Assembly (NCBI RefSeq): GCF_004320535.1
Contig: NZ_SIHY01000001.1
Location: forward strand, 2,170,001 to 2,234,000
Direction of reading: 5' to 3'
DNA: 64,000 bases
Origin: Arthrobacter sp. S41
GTDB taxonomy: Bacteria; Actinomycetota; Actinomycetes; Actinomycetales; Micrococcaceae
The first letter of the stretch is position 1, and every line of letters begins with the position of its first letter. The notes beneath the pieces are model-generated. The model did not search any database, had not been told where the DNA came from, and was given only the letters and a program-made list of their open reading frames with translations. Made by a program: the position numbers and the translations under genes. Positions 44,782 to 55,159 of the stretch are shown here, in pieces.

Positions 44782-45813
44782 GTGTCCCTAGTACTGCCCA
44801 AGTCAACTCTACTGAATCCCTCAACGGCGCCAGCGTTGAATTGGGGAATTTTGGGCCCCGGGTGGATTGCTGAACAATTCGCCATCTCGCTGAATACTTT
44901 GACCAAGAGCCGGATCGCCGCTGTTGGTTCACGCAGTCTAGAACGCTCCGCTAAATTCGCCCGGACCCACGGGGACGATGATACTCGCGCCTACGATTCC
45001 TATGATCAGGTACTTAGCGACCCAACCGTGGATGTGCTCTACATAGCGGTCCCCCATAGTGGCCACGCAGAACTCGCGCTGAAAGCAATTGCCGCCGGAA
45101 AACATGTTCTCGTGGAAAAGCCGATGACTCTGAACGCTGAGCAAACCCGGCAAGTAATCACCGCTGCCAGATCGACCGGGGTGTTTGTTATGGAAGCTAT
45201 GTGGTCGCGTCTTTTGCCCATTGGCAACGTGATTGCGCAGGTACTTCAGTCCCGTCTTCTCGGCGACGTTCTGGCGGTGAACGCGGACTTCGGCGCAAAG
45301 TTTGCCGTAGATCCCAGGTCACGGATCTATGATCCTGCGCTGGGTGGCGGCGCCCTGCTAGACGTCGGCATCTACCCCATCGCATTCAGTGCCATGGTTT
45401 CCTCTGCCAAAGAATTACTGCATGCTTCCGGTCGAATGGCCGAGACCGGGGTGGATGCGACATTTACTGCGGTACTTGCCAATCAGGATGGATCCACCAC
45501 AAGCGTGTTCAGCAGCATTGAAACGGATTCACCGCAGGCTGCCTGGATTGCAGGTACAGAAGCGACCTTAGAGGTAGAGCGCCCTATTTTTGCTGGATCG
45601 CGACTCGTGCTGCGCCATCACGATGGCAGCATTGCGGACAGCCAAAAATTTAGTGAGCATTCTGCTGCGACAGGTCTGGGTTGGGAAGCTGCCCACGTTG
45701 CCCGGTGCATCGGCGAAGGCCTACTTGAATCTCCCGTGATGCCACTCGATGAGTCCTTGGCCATTGCACAGACCATGGACCAAATCGCTGGAGAACTTCG
45801 CAAGAGGAACTAA
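44782..45813 (+). CDS. Gfo/Idh/MocA-family oxidoreductase
   Basis: 343 residues. The NAD(P)-binding Rossmann fold starts NWGILGPGWIAEQFA, with AVPHSGHAELALKAIAAGKHVLVEKPMTLN, the family's EKP motif with catalytic Lys, and then GGGALLDVGIYPIAF in the C-terminal domain. It probably oxidises a sugar or inositol derivative. GTG start at 44782 with GGAGC upstream. No sugar operon is directly attached. Confidence 0.88.
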   Translation: MSLVLPKSTLLNPSTAPALNWGILGPGWIAEQFAISLNTLTKSRIAAVGSRSLERSAKFARTHGDDDTRAYDSYDQVLSDPTVDVLYIAVPHSGHAELALKAIAAGKHVLVEKPMTLNAEQTRQVITAARSTGVFVMEAMWSRLLPIGNVIAQVLQSRLLGDVLAVNADFGAKFAVDPRSRIYDPALGGGALLDVGIYPIAFSAMVSSAKELLHASGRMAETGVDATFTAVLANQDGSTTSVFSSIETDSPQAAWIAGTEATLEVERPIFAGSRLVLRHHDGSIADSQKFSEHSAATGLGWEAAHVARCIGEGLLESPVMPLDESLAIAQTMDQIAGELRKRN

Positions 45814-45865
45814 TACACCGGAAGATGCAGTCAACGCGGATCCGTAACTGCTAAGTTGGGCACCA

Positions 45866-46285
45866 ATGAAAAGACTGAGTACTCACCAGAGGTCCTTACT
45901 GGGGCTCTATCTGGCCCTCGTGACCTTAGCATCAGGCTTGCCAATACTCCTAGGTTTTTTCACTCCGCTCTGGATCGCGCACTACGGCACCCCTAGACCC
46001 GGAGTCCTTCCGTGGTCACCACTGTTGACCATTATTTTTGTTTTGCTCGTGCTGGCCCTCGGTGAAATCAGCGATCGAATCGTGCTGAGAGTCTTCAACA
46101 CAGCGCACAAACTCCCCGTGCACATCCTGCAGGCACTCATGACCTTTATCGTGATGCTCGCCTGCTACCGCTTGGTCATGACCACGTATGAGGCTGCCGT
46201 CATTGCAGCTTTGACTGCGGTGTTGGGGTACTTGCTTCTAGCTCCGCTGATTAATCACCTGTATAAGAAAGCTCCGAAGGATTAG
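45866..46285 (+). CDS. Small four-TM membrane protein
   Basis: 139 residues with about four helices (12-34, 52-70, 83-103, 107-128) and a short basic tail. I do not recognise a family. It overlaps the convergent hydrolase by 4 bases. Confidence 0.6.
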   Translation: MKRLSTHQRSLLGLYLALVTLASGLPILLGFFTPLWIAHYGTPRPGVLPWSPLLTIIFVLLVLALGEISDRIVLRVFNTAHKLPVHILQALMTFIVMLACYRLVMTTYEAAVIAALTAVLGYLLLAPLINHLYKKAPKD

Positions 46286-47088
46286 TGAACTGGCTCCGCC
46301 GAGTGCGGGGCACCATGCTTAGCCACGTTGTCCATGAGGATCTGTGGCCAGGCGTTGACTTCGTCGCGGGTGCTCGCCACTTGCAACGTAGCTTGGGGCA
46401 ATGCATACAACAATGCCTGCGCGGTAGCCACCGGATGGGACGGATCCTCAGTCCACGCAAGAATATGTGTGGGAACGGTGACGCGCGCCAGATCTGCGAG
46501 CTGAGGCAGATCGCTGGCAGCAGCACCTCTAAAAATCGTGGGCAACAATTCCAGTGAATTATCCGGCACAGTCACCGGATTACCGATAGTGGCCGGTGGG
46601 ACTGGCATATCAATGTCGGCCTGGATAAAAGCATCCCAACCTTCAGCTTCTAGCAGCTCAGCGTTGTGTATATAGGCAAGGGACTTTGCTTTGCGCGATT
46701 CCCAGGCAGTAGGCGGAAGCAATAGAGTCAGCCCGCAAAAGCGTTCAGGTTCCTTAATTGCGGCGTACAGCAAGGTGGCGCAACCCATTGATGGCCCAAC
46801 ACCGTACACTTTTTCATTCGGAAAATACCCGTGCAACAAGGCCAGCAAGTCATCGGCGAGGTTCTTCCACTCGTAGTCCTCAACCACCTTGCGGCCACTG
46901 GACTGACCGTGCCCGCGGGCATCGTAACGAAGCAGTCTCGTCCCACTCAGGCCACGACCCAGATCCATATTTAGCACCCGGTCGCGTGCCCGACTGGAGG
47001 TCAATCCATGCAGCTGAACTACCGGATGACCACCCTCATCGCTCAGTTCTACGTCAAGGTCAGCCCCGGTAACACTAAATTTCGCCAT
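46282..47088 (-). CDS. Alpha/beta hydrolase
   Basis: 268 residues with the fold's main elements: oxyanion strand VVQLHGLTSS, GHGQSSG, nucleophile elbow GPSMGCATLL (Ser in the G-x-S-x-G variant), acid region ILAWTEDPSHPV. The C-terminal His is not obvious (near DEVNAWPQ). Substrate unknown. Divergent from the condensation-GNAT gene with 50 bases between them. Confidence 0.8.
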   Translation of the reverse strand: MAKFSVTGADLDVELSDEGGHPVVQLHGLTSSRARDRVLNMDLGRGLSGTRLLRYDARGHGQSSGRKVVEDYEWKNLADDLLALLHGYFPNEKVYGVGPSMGCATLLYAAIKEPERFCGLTLLLPPTAWESRKAKSLAYIHNAELLEAEGWDAFIQADIDMPVPPATIGNPVTVPDNSLELLPTIFRGAAASDLPQLADLARVTVPTHILAWTEDPSHPVATAQALLYALPQATLQVASTRDEVNAWPQILMDNVAKHGAPHSAEPVH

Positions 47089-47138
47089 ATTCCGAGTTCG
47101 CTTCCGTCATAGTCAGTCTTGGGTAATAGGATAACGCC

Positions 47139-48905
47139 ATGAGACTGACGAACGTTGCACAGTTACGGCTGCCCTTTGGAAAGTTGCATGGATACGACGT
47201 TTCGATCCAGCGCACCGGAGCCGCACTCCCAATTTCTTTTGACCAGCGCCGGCACGTGTCGGCCGGAGAACGTCCGGGATCGTGGATGGCCATCAGTTTC
47301 AGGCTGCCCACCAAAGTTGAACTTGATGAGCTAGCTACAGCTTGGTTAGAGGTCATTAACCGCCACGGAACACTGCGCTCTGCATTCAGCCGTGATGCGA
47401 ACGGTGAGCTGCTGTTGCAGGAAATCAATGTGACACCCGGAGCCTGGGTGCAGCACCCGGTAGCCAGCGGTCAGTCGATGAACGACGCGCTGCGCGATGT
47501 GTTTGATCAAGCCTGTTCCCCTTTTAACGCACCATCACATCGCCTGTGCCTACTAGAGACCGCCTTAGAGTCAACAATCGTCATTGCTTCGGATCACTCA
47601 CACGTAGACATGTGGTCAATGCTGGTCATCGTGCGTGACTTGCTACGGGCGCTAGGCCTGTCCGATGACGAAGTTGATCCTCAGCTACTACCCGCAGCCA
47701 GCTTCACCGAGCACACCCGTGCCATGGTCGAAAGGCCACGAGCCCCACAAGAGGTTCACCAACGCTGGGCGCAGGTGCTGGAAGCTAGCGGATCGGTCAT
47801 GCCTCGCTTCCCGCTGCCGTTGGGTGAACCAGTACCGCATGCGGAGCGGGTAGAGGTCCGTGATGTGCTCAATGTGGATGACAGTGCTGCCTTTGCAGCC
47901 CAAGCCAAGGAAGATTCTGTTTCCACTTTGACCGCGGTGATCTCTGCGATGACCTCGGTGACGTTGGACTTCGCCGATGCTCCGCTGCGCGCGGTCTTCC
48001 CCGTGCACAGTCGCTACGATCACCAATGGGATGATTCTGTTGGCTGGTTTATCACCAACTCGGTCATTGAATCCGCAGATCCAGCACCGCTGGCGTGCGC
48101 TGCCGCGGTTAAAGAGGCGGTCCGGCTCGGCTCGTGGCCATTGGAAGACATCCTCGAACCCTGGGGCGGGATGCCCGAAGAACCGGGCATGTTCGCCATC
48201 TCCTGGTTGGATCTGCGCCGACTGCCGGTACGAGTGGACTCCATCGGCCTTGAAGCCCAGTACATTGGTGCGACCATCCGCACCGACGGGGTCATGCTGT
48301 GGTTCATTTTGGATGATGCCGGACTGCACTTACGGTGCCGTTACCCAGATACCCCTGAGGGCCGTGAGCACGTAGGTGGCTGGCTGGATGCGCTGATCCT
48401 TAAGCTTCGTGCGCAGGCGCGCGCTTCAGTGGGTGGCTTGCTTCGCCTCGGCGAGCGCCGTTACCGTGTGCAACGTGCCGAACGCTCCGATGTACCAGCC
48501 ATTGTTGCATTGCTTTCGGATGATGAGTTGGGTGCTTCGCGCGAAGGCAATGACCTAATAACTTACGAGCGGGCTTTTGACAAGATCAGCCGCGACTCCA
48601 CCCACTATCTTGCGGTGGTGCGTGACGAGCAGGACGCTGTGATCGGCACGATGCAGCTATCGATCATTCCCGGCCTCTCTCGCAAGGGCACCACACGTTT
48701 ACAGATCGAAGGTGTGCGTGTGGCCGCCAGTGAAAGGTCCCAAGGTGTGGGCCGGTCAATGCTCGAATGGGCGCACGCGCACGGCCGGGCCCGAGGCGCC
48801 CGACTTGCTCAGCTGACCACCGATTCCTCAAGGCTCAAGGCGCACCAGTTTTATGCACGCTTGGGCTACGAAAAGAGCCATGTGGGTCTAAAACTGGAAC
48901 TCTAA
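47139..48905 (+). CDS. Condensation-domain / GNAT fusion protein
   Basis: 588 residues in two domains. Residues 1-430 resemble a non-ribosomal peptide condensation / PapA-type acyltransferase domain: the motif DHSHVDMWS (152-160) aligns with HHxxxDGWS, keeping the catalytic second His (H153), Asp157 and WS but with Asp for the first His; VGWFITNSV (301-309) fits the later conserved block. Residues 440-588 are a GNAT acetyltransferase with RVAASERSQGVGRSMLEWAHAHGR. No adenylation, carrier or thioesterase domain is present. I know no such two-domain protein by name. Possible dual acylation of a small molecule. ATG with AGGATAACGCC upstream. Confidence 0.75.
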   Translation: MRLTNVAQLRLPFGKLHGYDVSIQRTGAALPISFDQRRHVSAGERPGSWMAISFRLPTKVELDELATAWLEVINRHGTLRSAFSRDANGELLLQEINVTPGAWVQHPVASGQSMNDALRDVFDQACSPFNAPSHRLCLLETALESTIVIASDHSHVDMWSMLVIVRDLLRALGLSDDEVDPQLLPAASFTEHTRAMVERPRAPQEVHQRWAQVLEASGSVMPRFPLPLGEPVPHAERVEVRDVLNVDDSAAFAAQAKEDSVSTLTAVISAMTSVTLDFADAPLRAVFPVHSRYDHQWDDSVGWFITNSVIESADPAPLACAAAVKEAVRLGSWPLEDILEPWGGMPEEPGMFAISWLDLRRLPVRVDSIGLEAQYIGATIRTDGVMLWFILDDAGLHLRCRYPDTPEGREHVGGWLDALILKLRAQARASVGGLLRLGERRYRVQRAERSDVPAIVALLSDDELGASREGNDLITYERAFDKISRDSTHYLAVVRDEQDAVIGTMQLSIIPGLSRKGTTRLQIEGVRVAASERSQGVGRSMLEWAHAHGRARGARLAQLTTDSSRLKAHQFYARLGYEKSHVGLKLEL

Positions 48906-48933
48906 GCTGCGCCCGAGGGCGCGGCCAGCTTAG
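48902..48933. terminator. Nested hairpin across two convergent stop codons
   Basis: CTAAGCTG / CAGCTTAG outer arms with an inner CGCCC-GAG-GGGCG-type stem. It covers the stop codons of the fusion gene and of galK. Confidence 0.65.
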
Positions 48934-50126
48934 GCTCGTCCCGCGCCCTCGTCAGCAACCACGGTGAAGATATTCGGTTGCACATAACCAGCCTGCTCAA
49001 AGGCGGTCAACACCGCTTGGCTGACCGACTGAACCTGGTCCCGCTTGACCAAGGCAATAGCGCTGCCACCAAAACCTCCACCGGTCATCCGTGCACCAAT
49101 GGCGCCGGCACCCATGGCTGCTTCTACTGCAGTATCAAGCTCTTCGCTGGAGATTTCATAGTCATCTCGCATGGATATGTGGGACTGATACAGCAGCTGC
49201 CCTACAGCAGCCAGATCTGCCTCGTTTAAGACCTTCACCGTATCGAGCACCCGCTGGTTTTCGGTGACAATATGCTTTGCCCGGCGCCTGATGACTGGAT
49301 CGTCAATGGCAACAAGGTCATCCACCCTAGCCACATCGCGAAGCGCGTCAACGCCCAAAACTTCACAGGCCTGTTCGCAGCCGCGCCGACGTGCCGCATA
49401 ACCACCGTCAACATGCGAATGCTCCACGCGCGTATCCATGACCAAGATGACCGCGTCTTCCTGCGCCAATGGCAACGGTACATTTTGGGCATCCATGGAA
49501 CGGCAATCCAAGAACAACGCGTGCTGCGCCTGTGACATCAACGAGGCACTTTGATCCATGATGCCTGTCGGTGCACCAACAAACTCATTTTCTGCCCGCT
49601 GGGTCAGCAGGGCCATCTGGGTATGTGAAAGCCCCAAGGCATAGAGATCGTTGAGGGCAACGATAGTTCCGACTTCCATCGCATGAGAAGAGGACAGGCC
49701 AGAACCCACAGGCACATCCGAGTCCACCAACAGTTCAAACCCGGACAGCTCAACGCCCTGGATCTGGTTCAGCGCCCACACCACGGCCGCCGGATAGGCC
49801 GCCCAGCCGGGCACAGCCCGAGGCACCAGCTCGTCGACGGTGATTGAGGTGACGGGAAGTGTTTCACCGCCCCCGTACGTGGATGCGAAGTCCAAACTCT
49901 GACTTTCCGGTTCCAGTTGGGACTTTCGGCGGATCGCCACCAGAGCGTTTTTGTCGATGGCGAAGGGCAGAACATAACCCATGTTGTAGTCGGTGTGCTC
50001 ACCGATCAGGTTCACCCGTCCTGGTGCACGCCAGATACCTTCGGGGTGATGCCCAAAAGTCTTGGTGAACTTCTCACGCAGGGCGGCTACGCGTGCAGCG
50101 TGATCTTTGCTTCCGCTAATGCTCAC
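48930..50126 (-). CDS. galK: Galactokinase
   Basis: Phosphorylates D-galactose at C1 (Leloir pathway). The 398-residue GHMP kinase shows GRVNLIGEHTDYNMGYVLPFAI (galactose site), SGLSSSHAMEVG (ATP loop, GLSSSHA) and TGGGFGGSAIAL near the C-terminus. Length is normal. The start overlaps the galT stop by 4 bases (ATGA), so translation is coupled. Third gene of galM-galT-galK. Confidence 0.94.
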   Translation of the reverse strand: MSISGSKDHAARVAALREKFTKTFGHHPEGIWRAPGRVNLIGEHTDYNMGYVLPFAIDKNALVAIRRKSQLEPESQSLDFASTYGGGETLPVTSITVDELVPRAVPGWAAYPAAVVWALNQIQGVELSGFELLVDSDVPVGSGLSSSHAMEVGTIVALNDLYALGLSHTQMALLTQRAENEFVGAPTGIMDQSASLMSQAQHALFLDCRSMDAQNVPLPLAQEDAVILVMDTRVEHSHVDGGYAARRRGCEQACEVLGVDALRDVARVDDLVAIDDPVIRRRAKHIVTENQRVLDTVKVLNEADLAAVGQLLYQSHISMRDDYEISSEELDTAVEAAMGAGAIGARMTGGGFGGSAIALVKRDQVQSVSQAVLTAFEQAGYVQPNIFTVVADEGAGRA

Positions 50127-51232
50127 AGGGTGACCTCACGCAATCTTGCGGCCGTCGTTTCGGCTGGAATGTCATTGATAAATGCGCCCATGGCCGCTTC
50201 TGAACCGGCCAGGAACTTCAATTTGTCCACGTCCCTGCGTGGGCTGGTCAGCTGCAAGTGCAACCGGGAGGCTGCGCGTTCCTTGGGAGCTAGCGGAGCC
50301 TGATGCCAAGCGGCGATATACGGAGTTGGGGTGTCATACAGGGCATCAAAACGACGTAAAAGATCGCGATACATGATCGCTAATTCGTCTTTTTCTTCCT
50401 CGTTTAGTGCCGCAAAATCCGGTACGTGACGGTGTGGAACTAAGTGCGCTTCCACCGGCCAGCGTGCAGCATAAGGAACAAACACAGAGAAATGTTTACC
50501 TTGCACCACCATGCGCGTGCCTTCGGCCTGCTCAAATTCCAGGATGTTACCCATTAGCGTTCGGCCGGTGGTTTCTAGGTGCTTGACGGCTTGATCTGCC
50601 ATCTTGCGGGCCGTGGGAGTTAGGTACGGGTAGGCATAGATCTGACCGTGCGGGTGGTGCAGGGTCACGCCGATATCTTGCCCGCGGTTCTCAAAGGGGA
50701 ACACCTGGGCAATGCCTTCCATCGCCGAAAGCTCTTTGGTGCGTTGCGCCCAAGCTTGAACCACCGTGCGTGCACGCTCGTCATTTAACGATGCGAAAGA
50801 TCCTGCGTGATCAGGAGTGAAAACCACAACTTCACAGCGTCCGTAGGCCGGTTGCGGCACTTGTTCGGTCGGCACTTCTGGAATTTGGCCAAGCGCAGGG
50901 CCCAAGGAGGGGAAGCGGTTTTCAAAGACCACTACGTCAAAATCTTCGGCCGGGATTTCGCTCTGGCGTCCATCAACGCTCGGGCACAATGGGCACTGGT
51001 CTTTGGGTGGCAGGTAGGTGCGTGTCTGGCGGTGAGCCGCCACCGCGACCCAGTCGCCGGTCAACCGGTCATAGCGCAGTTCCCCGGGTTCACCACGCGG
51101 ATCTAAGGCGCGGGCGTCATGCACCCATTCGGGCACGATGCCCGAGGCGTCGGCAAAGAAGATCGCTTGACGTCCGTCAGCTAGGTGATGAACTCGGTGG
51201 GTTGCTACATGTGCTGCGTTGCCCTGCGGCAT
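50123..51232 (-). CDS. galT: Galactose-1-phosphate uridylyltransferase
   Basis: Transfers UMP from UDP-glucose to galactose 1-phosphate. The 369 residues show [16 protein letters not shown] (zinc site), [23 protein letters not shown] with the nucleophilic His of HPH, and [20 protein letters not shown]. Length normal. TGGAGA precedes the ATG. It overlaps galK by 4 bases and follows galM by 54 bases. Confidence 0.93.
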   Translation of the reverse strand: MPQGNAAHVATHRVHHLADGRQAIFFADASGIVPEWVHDARALDPRGEPGELRYDRLTGDWVAVAAHRQTRTYLPPKDQCPLCPSVDGRQSEIPAEDFDVVVFENRFPSLGPALGQIPEVPTEQVPQPAYGRCEVVVFTPDHAGSFASLNDERARTVVQAWAQRTKELSAMEGIAQVFPFENRGQDIGVTLHHPHGQIYAYPYLTPTARKMADQAVKHLETTGRTLMGNILEFEQAEGTRMVVQGKHFSVFVPYAARWPVEAHLVPHRHVPDFAALNEEEKDELAIMYRDLLRRFDALYDTPTPYIAAWHQAPLAPKERAASRLHLQLTSPRRDVDKLKFLAGSEAAMGAFINDIPAETTAARLREVTL

Positions 51233-51286
51233 GGAAATTTCTCCAGATAATTCTTGAATGTGGTGCTGTTGGTTATCGGGCGGCGC

Positions 51287-52231
51287 TTAGCCGGCCTGTA
51301 CTGGACCGATCAGCCAACTAGCTTGGTGTGTGGCCGCTGGTTGAAGCCGGACGACGTTTTCACCGGAATTAAAGGCACCCGGTGGGCAAGTCATGGGTTC
51401 AATGGCAAGCCCGGTGCGATCCAGCTGGGGATCATCACGATCCGCGGTGTGCACCTGAACCCAGGGGCAGGTTTCATCCCAGATAATTTGCGAACCCACA
51501 CCATGGGCGTCGGTGAGAATTGCCCGGGTCTGCTTCTGGCCATCAAATTCCAGCGACGTATAGGCATGGTCGATGAAGGTGGTGCCCAGTGTCTTAGGTG
51601 CACGGAAATCTAGTTCGGTGTCGGCCACGTTGACGACCTCTGTGGGCAGCAGGCGCTGGCCTTGGGTCAGCTGCACCTGTTGGGCCGGCAGGCTCAGCGT
51701 CCACTGGTTCACCCGTTCGCCGGGGGCCACCAGGTAAGCGTGCGAACCCCAACCGAAGGGGGCTGCGGCGTCGCCGAGGTTGGTGGCGGTAGCCGTGGTG
51801 CGCAGGCCTTCGGCTTCCAGTTGGTAGCTGATGACCAGCTCTATGTGGAAGGGGTAGCCTTCGCTCGGGGTGATGATTGTGCGCAGCTGTGCGCTCTGCT
51901 CACTGTGGTCGGTGAGGCTGAAGTTGGTGTCGGCCACCAGCCCGTGCAGGGCATGCCCGCGCTCGGGTTCGGTGATCGGTAGCTGGTATTCGGTCCCGTC
52001 CCAGCGGTAGCTTCCGTCGGTCACCCGGTTGGGCCACGGGGCGAGGATGGCGCCGGAAAATGCAGGGCGAGGTAACTGTGGGTCAAAGGCCCGGACCAGC
52101 GGCTGGCCTTGATATTCGAGGCTAACCAAGGTGGCGCCAACGGCGGCCAGTTGGGCACTAAAGCCGTGAGCCACCAGGTTCACCACCTGACCATTAAAGT
52201 CGGTCACTTGAGGTTCGTTCGTGCGGTGCAT
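51287..52231 (-). CDS. galM: Aldose 1-epimerase (mutarotase)
   Basis: Interconverts the anomers of galactose and similar sugars. The 314 residues show GAILAPWPNRVTDGSYRWDGTEYQL, GHALHGLVAD with a key His, and GWGSHAYLVAP, typical of the galactose mutarotase fold. AGAGGAATC before the ATG. First gene of the gal unit, downstream of a hairpin that ends the sugar ABC operon. Confidence 0.88.
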   Translation of the reverse strand: MHRTNEPQVTDFNGQVVNLVAHGFSAQLAAVGATLVSLEYQGQPLVRAFDPQLPRPAFSGAILAPWPNRVTDGSYRWDGTEYQLPITEPERGHALHGLVADTNFSLTDHSEQSAQLRTIITPSEGYPFHIELVISYQLEAEGLRTTATATNLGDAAAPFGWGSHAYLVAPGERVNQWTLSLPAQQVQLTQGQRLLPTEVVNVADTELDFRAPKTLGTTFIDHAYTSLEFDGQKQTRAILTDAHGVGSQIIWDETCPWVQVHTADRDDPQLDRTGLAIEPMTCPPGAFNSGENVVRLQPAATHQASWLIGPVQAG

Positions 52232-52293
52232 GATTCCTCTTTCTCTGCTGGTCAGGTTTCTCTACTAGTCCGGGACAACGTCGTGACACACGC

Positions 52294-52325
52294 TGGGCCC
52301 CTCCACACCGATGCGGAAGGGCCCA
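52294..52325 (-). terminator. Hairpin between permease and galM
   Basis: 11-base arms TGGGCCCCTCC / GGAAGGGCCCA (one G-U in the minus-strand RNA) with a 10-base loop, 27 bases after the permease stop. Confidence 0.7.
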
Positions 52326-52351
52326 ACGAGCACTTACTTGGTCTGCGTGGC

Positions 52352-53533
52352 TTAGCTACCTGCGCCAGCGCGACGCTTGTTGTAGATATCGAAGGCTACT
52401 GCCAGCAGCAGCACGATACCCTTGACGATCTGCTGGCTGGAAGCACCAACACCCATCAGCTGCATACCGTTGGACAGTACCGCCATGACCAGGCCACCGA
52501 CGATGGCGCCGGTAACTCGGCCTACACCACCGGTGGTTGATGCTCCACCGATGAAGCAGGCGGCGATGGCGTCCAGCTCAAACATGTTGCCAGCACCAGG
52601 CTGTGCACCGTTGGAACGCGAGGAGAAGACCACGCCAGCCACACCGGCGAGCAGACCCATGTTGATGAAGATCCATAGGTTGATCTTCTTGACGTTCACA
52701 CCCGAAAGCTTAGCTGCCGAAAGGTTGCCACCAATGGCGTAAACGTGACGACCAAAGACGGTTCGTGTGGTCAGTACGTTGTAGCCCAGGATCAGAATGG
52801 CCAAGATGATCAGCACAATCGGCATGCCACGGCTGGTAGCGATCTGCCAGAAGAACCAGAGGATGATGATGGCGGTGATCGCGTTTTTGCCCAAGAACAT
52901 GGCCATGGACTCAACACTCTGGCCGTACTTCATCCGGCCCTGACGGTTGCGCCACTGCGAGTAGACCAGACCGGCCACGGCAATTACGCCGATCACCAAG
53001 GTGAAGGTATCAAAACCGTAGCCGCCGAGCAGTCCGTTCAGGAAGCCACCGGCGATCTGTCCGTACTCGCCTGGGAATGGCGAGAGCGAAACGTTGTTGA
53101 GCACTTCGTAGGTCAAGCCGCGGAAGAGCAACATGCCTGCCAGTGTCACGATGAAGGCCGGGATGCCCACATAGGCCACCCAGAATCCTTGCCACAGACC
53201 ACAGATGGCGCCCACGGCGATGCCGGCAAGCATGCCAACCCACCAAGGCATGTCGTGCTTGATGATCAGTACCGCAGAGACCGCGCCGGTCAGTGCCACC
53301 AGTGAGCCCACCGAGAGGTCGATGTGCCCGGCGACAATCACGATGATCATGCCCAAGGCCAGGATCAGCACGTAGGAGTACTGCAGGACAATGTTGGTGA
53401 TGTTGGTTGGGCTCAGTAGCAGCCCGTTGGTCAGAATGCTGAAGAGCACCACGATGAGCACGAAGGCAATGTAAATGCCCGAGGTGCGCAGGTTCTTGGT
53501 GAAGATATCCTTCAACTCGGTTGTGAGTGTCAT
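52352..53533 (-). CDS. mmsB: Sugar ABC transporter permease (MmsB/XylH-like)
   Basis: A 393-residue inner-membrane subunit with about ten helices, of the multiple-monosaccharide importer. Typical pieces: [78 protein letters not shown] (EAA-like loop) and [30 protein letters not shown]. Its start overlaps the ATPase stop (ATGA). It forms one channel half with the SBP and ATPase genes. Confidence 0.88.
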   Translation of the reverse strand: MTLTTELKDIFTKNLRTSGIYIAFVLIVVLFSILTNGLLLSPTNITNIVLQYSYVLILALGMIIVIVAGHIDLSVGSLVALTGAVSAVLIIKHDMPWWVGMLAGIAVGAICGLWQGFWVAYVGIPAFIVTLAGMLLFRGLTYEVLNNVSLSPFPGEYGQIAGGFLNGLLGGYGFDTFTLVIGVIAVAGLVYSQWRNRQGRMKYGQSVESMAMFLGKNAITAIIILWFFWQIATSRGMPIVLIILAILILGYNVLTTRTVFGRHVYAIGGNLSAAKLSGVNVKKINLWIFINMGLLAGVAGVVFSSRSNGAQPGAGNMFELDAIAACFIGGASTTGGVGRVTGAIVGGLVMAVLSNGMQLMGVGASSQQIVKGIVLLLAVAFDIYNKRRAGAGS

Positions 53534-55068
53534 CGGGTGCTTTCCTTCTCGATGGTCATGAGTTCCATGAGGCGTTCCTGAGTGGCTTCGGCTGCCGGTA
53601 GCTGCCCGGTCATTCGTCCGTAGGCCAGAGTGTAGATACGGTCGCAGATGCCCAGCAGTTCGGGCAATTCGGAGGAGATCACCAGAACTGCCTTACCGGC
53701 GGCAGCCAGCTCGTTGATGATGGTGTAAATCTCGTATTTGGCGCCAACGTCGATACCGCGGGTGGGTTCGTCGAGGATCAGTAGCTCTGGTGCGGTGTGC
53801 AACCACTTGCCCAGCACCACTTTCTGCTGGTTACCGCCCGAAAGGTTTCCGACCTTGGCCATTACGTTGGGGGTTTTGATCCGCATGGACTGGCGGTAAT
53901 GCTCAGCGATCTGAATTTCCTTGTTGCCGTTCACAAAGCCGTTGGAGGAGATCTTTCCTAGACCGGCGGCGGTGGTGTTAACGCGGATATCTTCGATCAG
54001 GTTCAGCCCGAACTTCTTGCGGTCCTCAGAGACGTAGGCGATGCCCGCCTTGATGGCCTTGCCTACCGTAGAGGTGTCGACCGGCTTGCCGTCCATCAGC
54101 ACACTGCCGCTGATATTGCGGCCGTAGCTGTGGCCAAAAACGCTCATCGCCAGCTCGGTTCGTCCGGCACCCATCAGTCCTGCGATGCCCACGATTTCGC
54201 CGGCACGCACGTTCAGTGAGGCGTGGTCTACCACGGTGCGCTCTTGCTGCACTGGGTGCTGTACCGACCAGTCACGGACTTCAAAGACCACTTCGCCGAT
54301 ATTCGGTTCGCGCTCTGGGTAGCGTGAGGACAGTTCGCGTCCCACCATGCCGCGGATAATGCGGTTCTGGTTAGATGCCGGGTCGGCCATGTCCAAGGCT
54401 TCAATGGACTGGCCATCACGGATGATCGTGGTGGTATTGGCAATGTCTTCGATTTCGCCCAGCTTGTGCGAAATGATGATCGAGGTGATGCCCTGATCGC
54501 GCAGTCCGCGCAAAAGGTTCAACAGGTGCTCGGAATCATCGTCGTTCAGTGCCGCCGTTGGCTCATCCAAGATCAGCAGCTTCACGTTTTTGCTTAGCGC
54601 CTTGGCGATTTCTACCAGCTGCTGCTTGCCAACGCCCAGCTGACCTACCTGGGTGATGGGCAGTTCATTCAGGCCAACCCGCTTGAGTAGATCGGCGGCT
54701 CGGTGATTGGTTTCGTTCCAGTCGATGAAGCCACCGCGGGAGGTTTCATTGCCGAGGAAAATATTCTCTGCCACCGACAGGTAAGGCACGAGCGCCAGTT
54801 CCTGGTGGATAATCACGATGCCCTTGGCTTCGGAATCCTTGATGCTCGCGGCTTTGAGCTCTTCGCCTTCAAAAATGATCTGGCCCTCGTAGCTACCGTG
54901 CGGGTAAACCCCGGACAGTACCTTCATGAGGGTGGATTTGCCGGCGCCGTTTTCGCCGCAGATGGCGTGAATCTCGCCGGTGCGGACCGAGAGGTTGACG
55001 CCGTCTAGCGCCTTGACCCCGGGGAAAGTCTTGGTGATCTCCTGCATTTGCAGGATGGTGGTGTCCAT
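53530..55068 (-). CDS. mmsA: Sugar ABC transporter ATPase (MmsA/GguA-like, two ABC domains)
   Basis: A 512-residue duplicated ATPase that powers sugar import. The N-half has Walker [17 protein letters not shown] signature, [11 protein letters not shown] Walker B; the C-half has a degenerate Walker A ([10 protein letters not shown]), LSGGNQQKV signature and [13 protein letters not shown] chose the ATG at 55068 ([10 protein letters not shown]), with AGGAC upstream; the longer frame to 55125 runs into a hairpin. Start codons and spacing fit a stalled downstream unit after the SBP gene. Confidence 0.87.
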   Translation of the reverse strand: MDTTILQMQEITKTFPGVKALDGVNLSVRTGEIHAICGENGAGKSTLMKVLSGVYPHGSYEGQIIFEGEELKAASIKDSEAKGIVIIHQELALVPYLSVAENIFLGNETSRGGFIDWNETNHRAADLLKRVGLNELPITQVGQLGVGKQQLVEIAKALSKNVKLLILDEPTAALNDDDSEHLLNLLRGLRDQGITSIIISHKLGEIEDIANTTTIIRDGQSIEALDMADPASNQNRIIRGMVGRELSSRYPEREPNIGEVVFEVRDWSVQHPVQQERTVVDHASLNVRAGEIVGIAGLMGAGRTELAMSVFGHSYGRNISGSVLMDGKPVDTSTVGKAIKAGIAYVSEDRKKFGLNLIEDIRVNTTAAGLGKISSNGFVNGNKEIQIAEHYRQSMRIKTPNVMAKVGNLSGGNQQKVVLGKWLHTAPELLILDEPTRGIDVGAKYEIYTIINELAAAGKAVLVISSELPELLGICDRIYTLAYGRMTGQLPAAEATQERLMELMTIEKESTR

Positions 55069-55111
55069 AGTGCAGACGTCCTTGGTGTGTGCTGTGAGCA
55101 CCCTGCCCGTT

Positions 55112-55144
55112 GCTGGCCGCAACACCTAGGGTGTTGCGGCCAGC
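55112..55144 (-). terminator. Hairpin between SBP and ATPase genes
   Basis: Perfect 15-bp stem GCTGGCCGCAACACC / GGTGTTGCGGCCAGC with a TAG loop, no U run. It lies 16 bases after the SBP stop, and may attenuate or protect the upstream message, giving more SBP than ATPase. Confidence 0.75.
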
Positions 55145-55159
55145 GCGGGGCGTGGGAGA

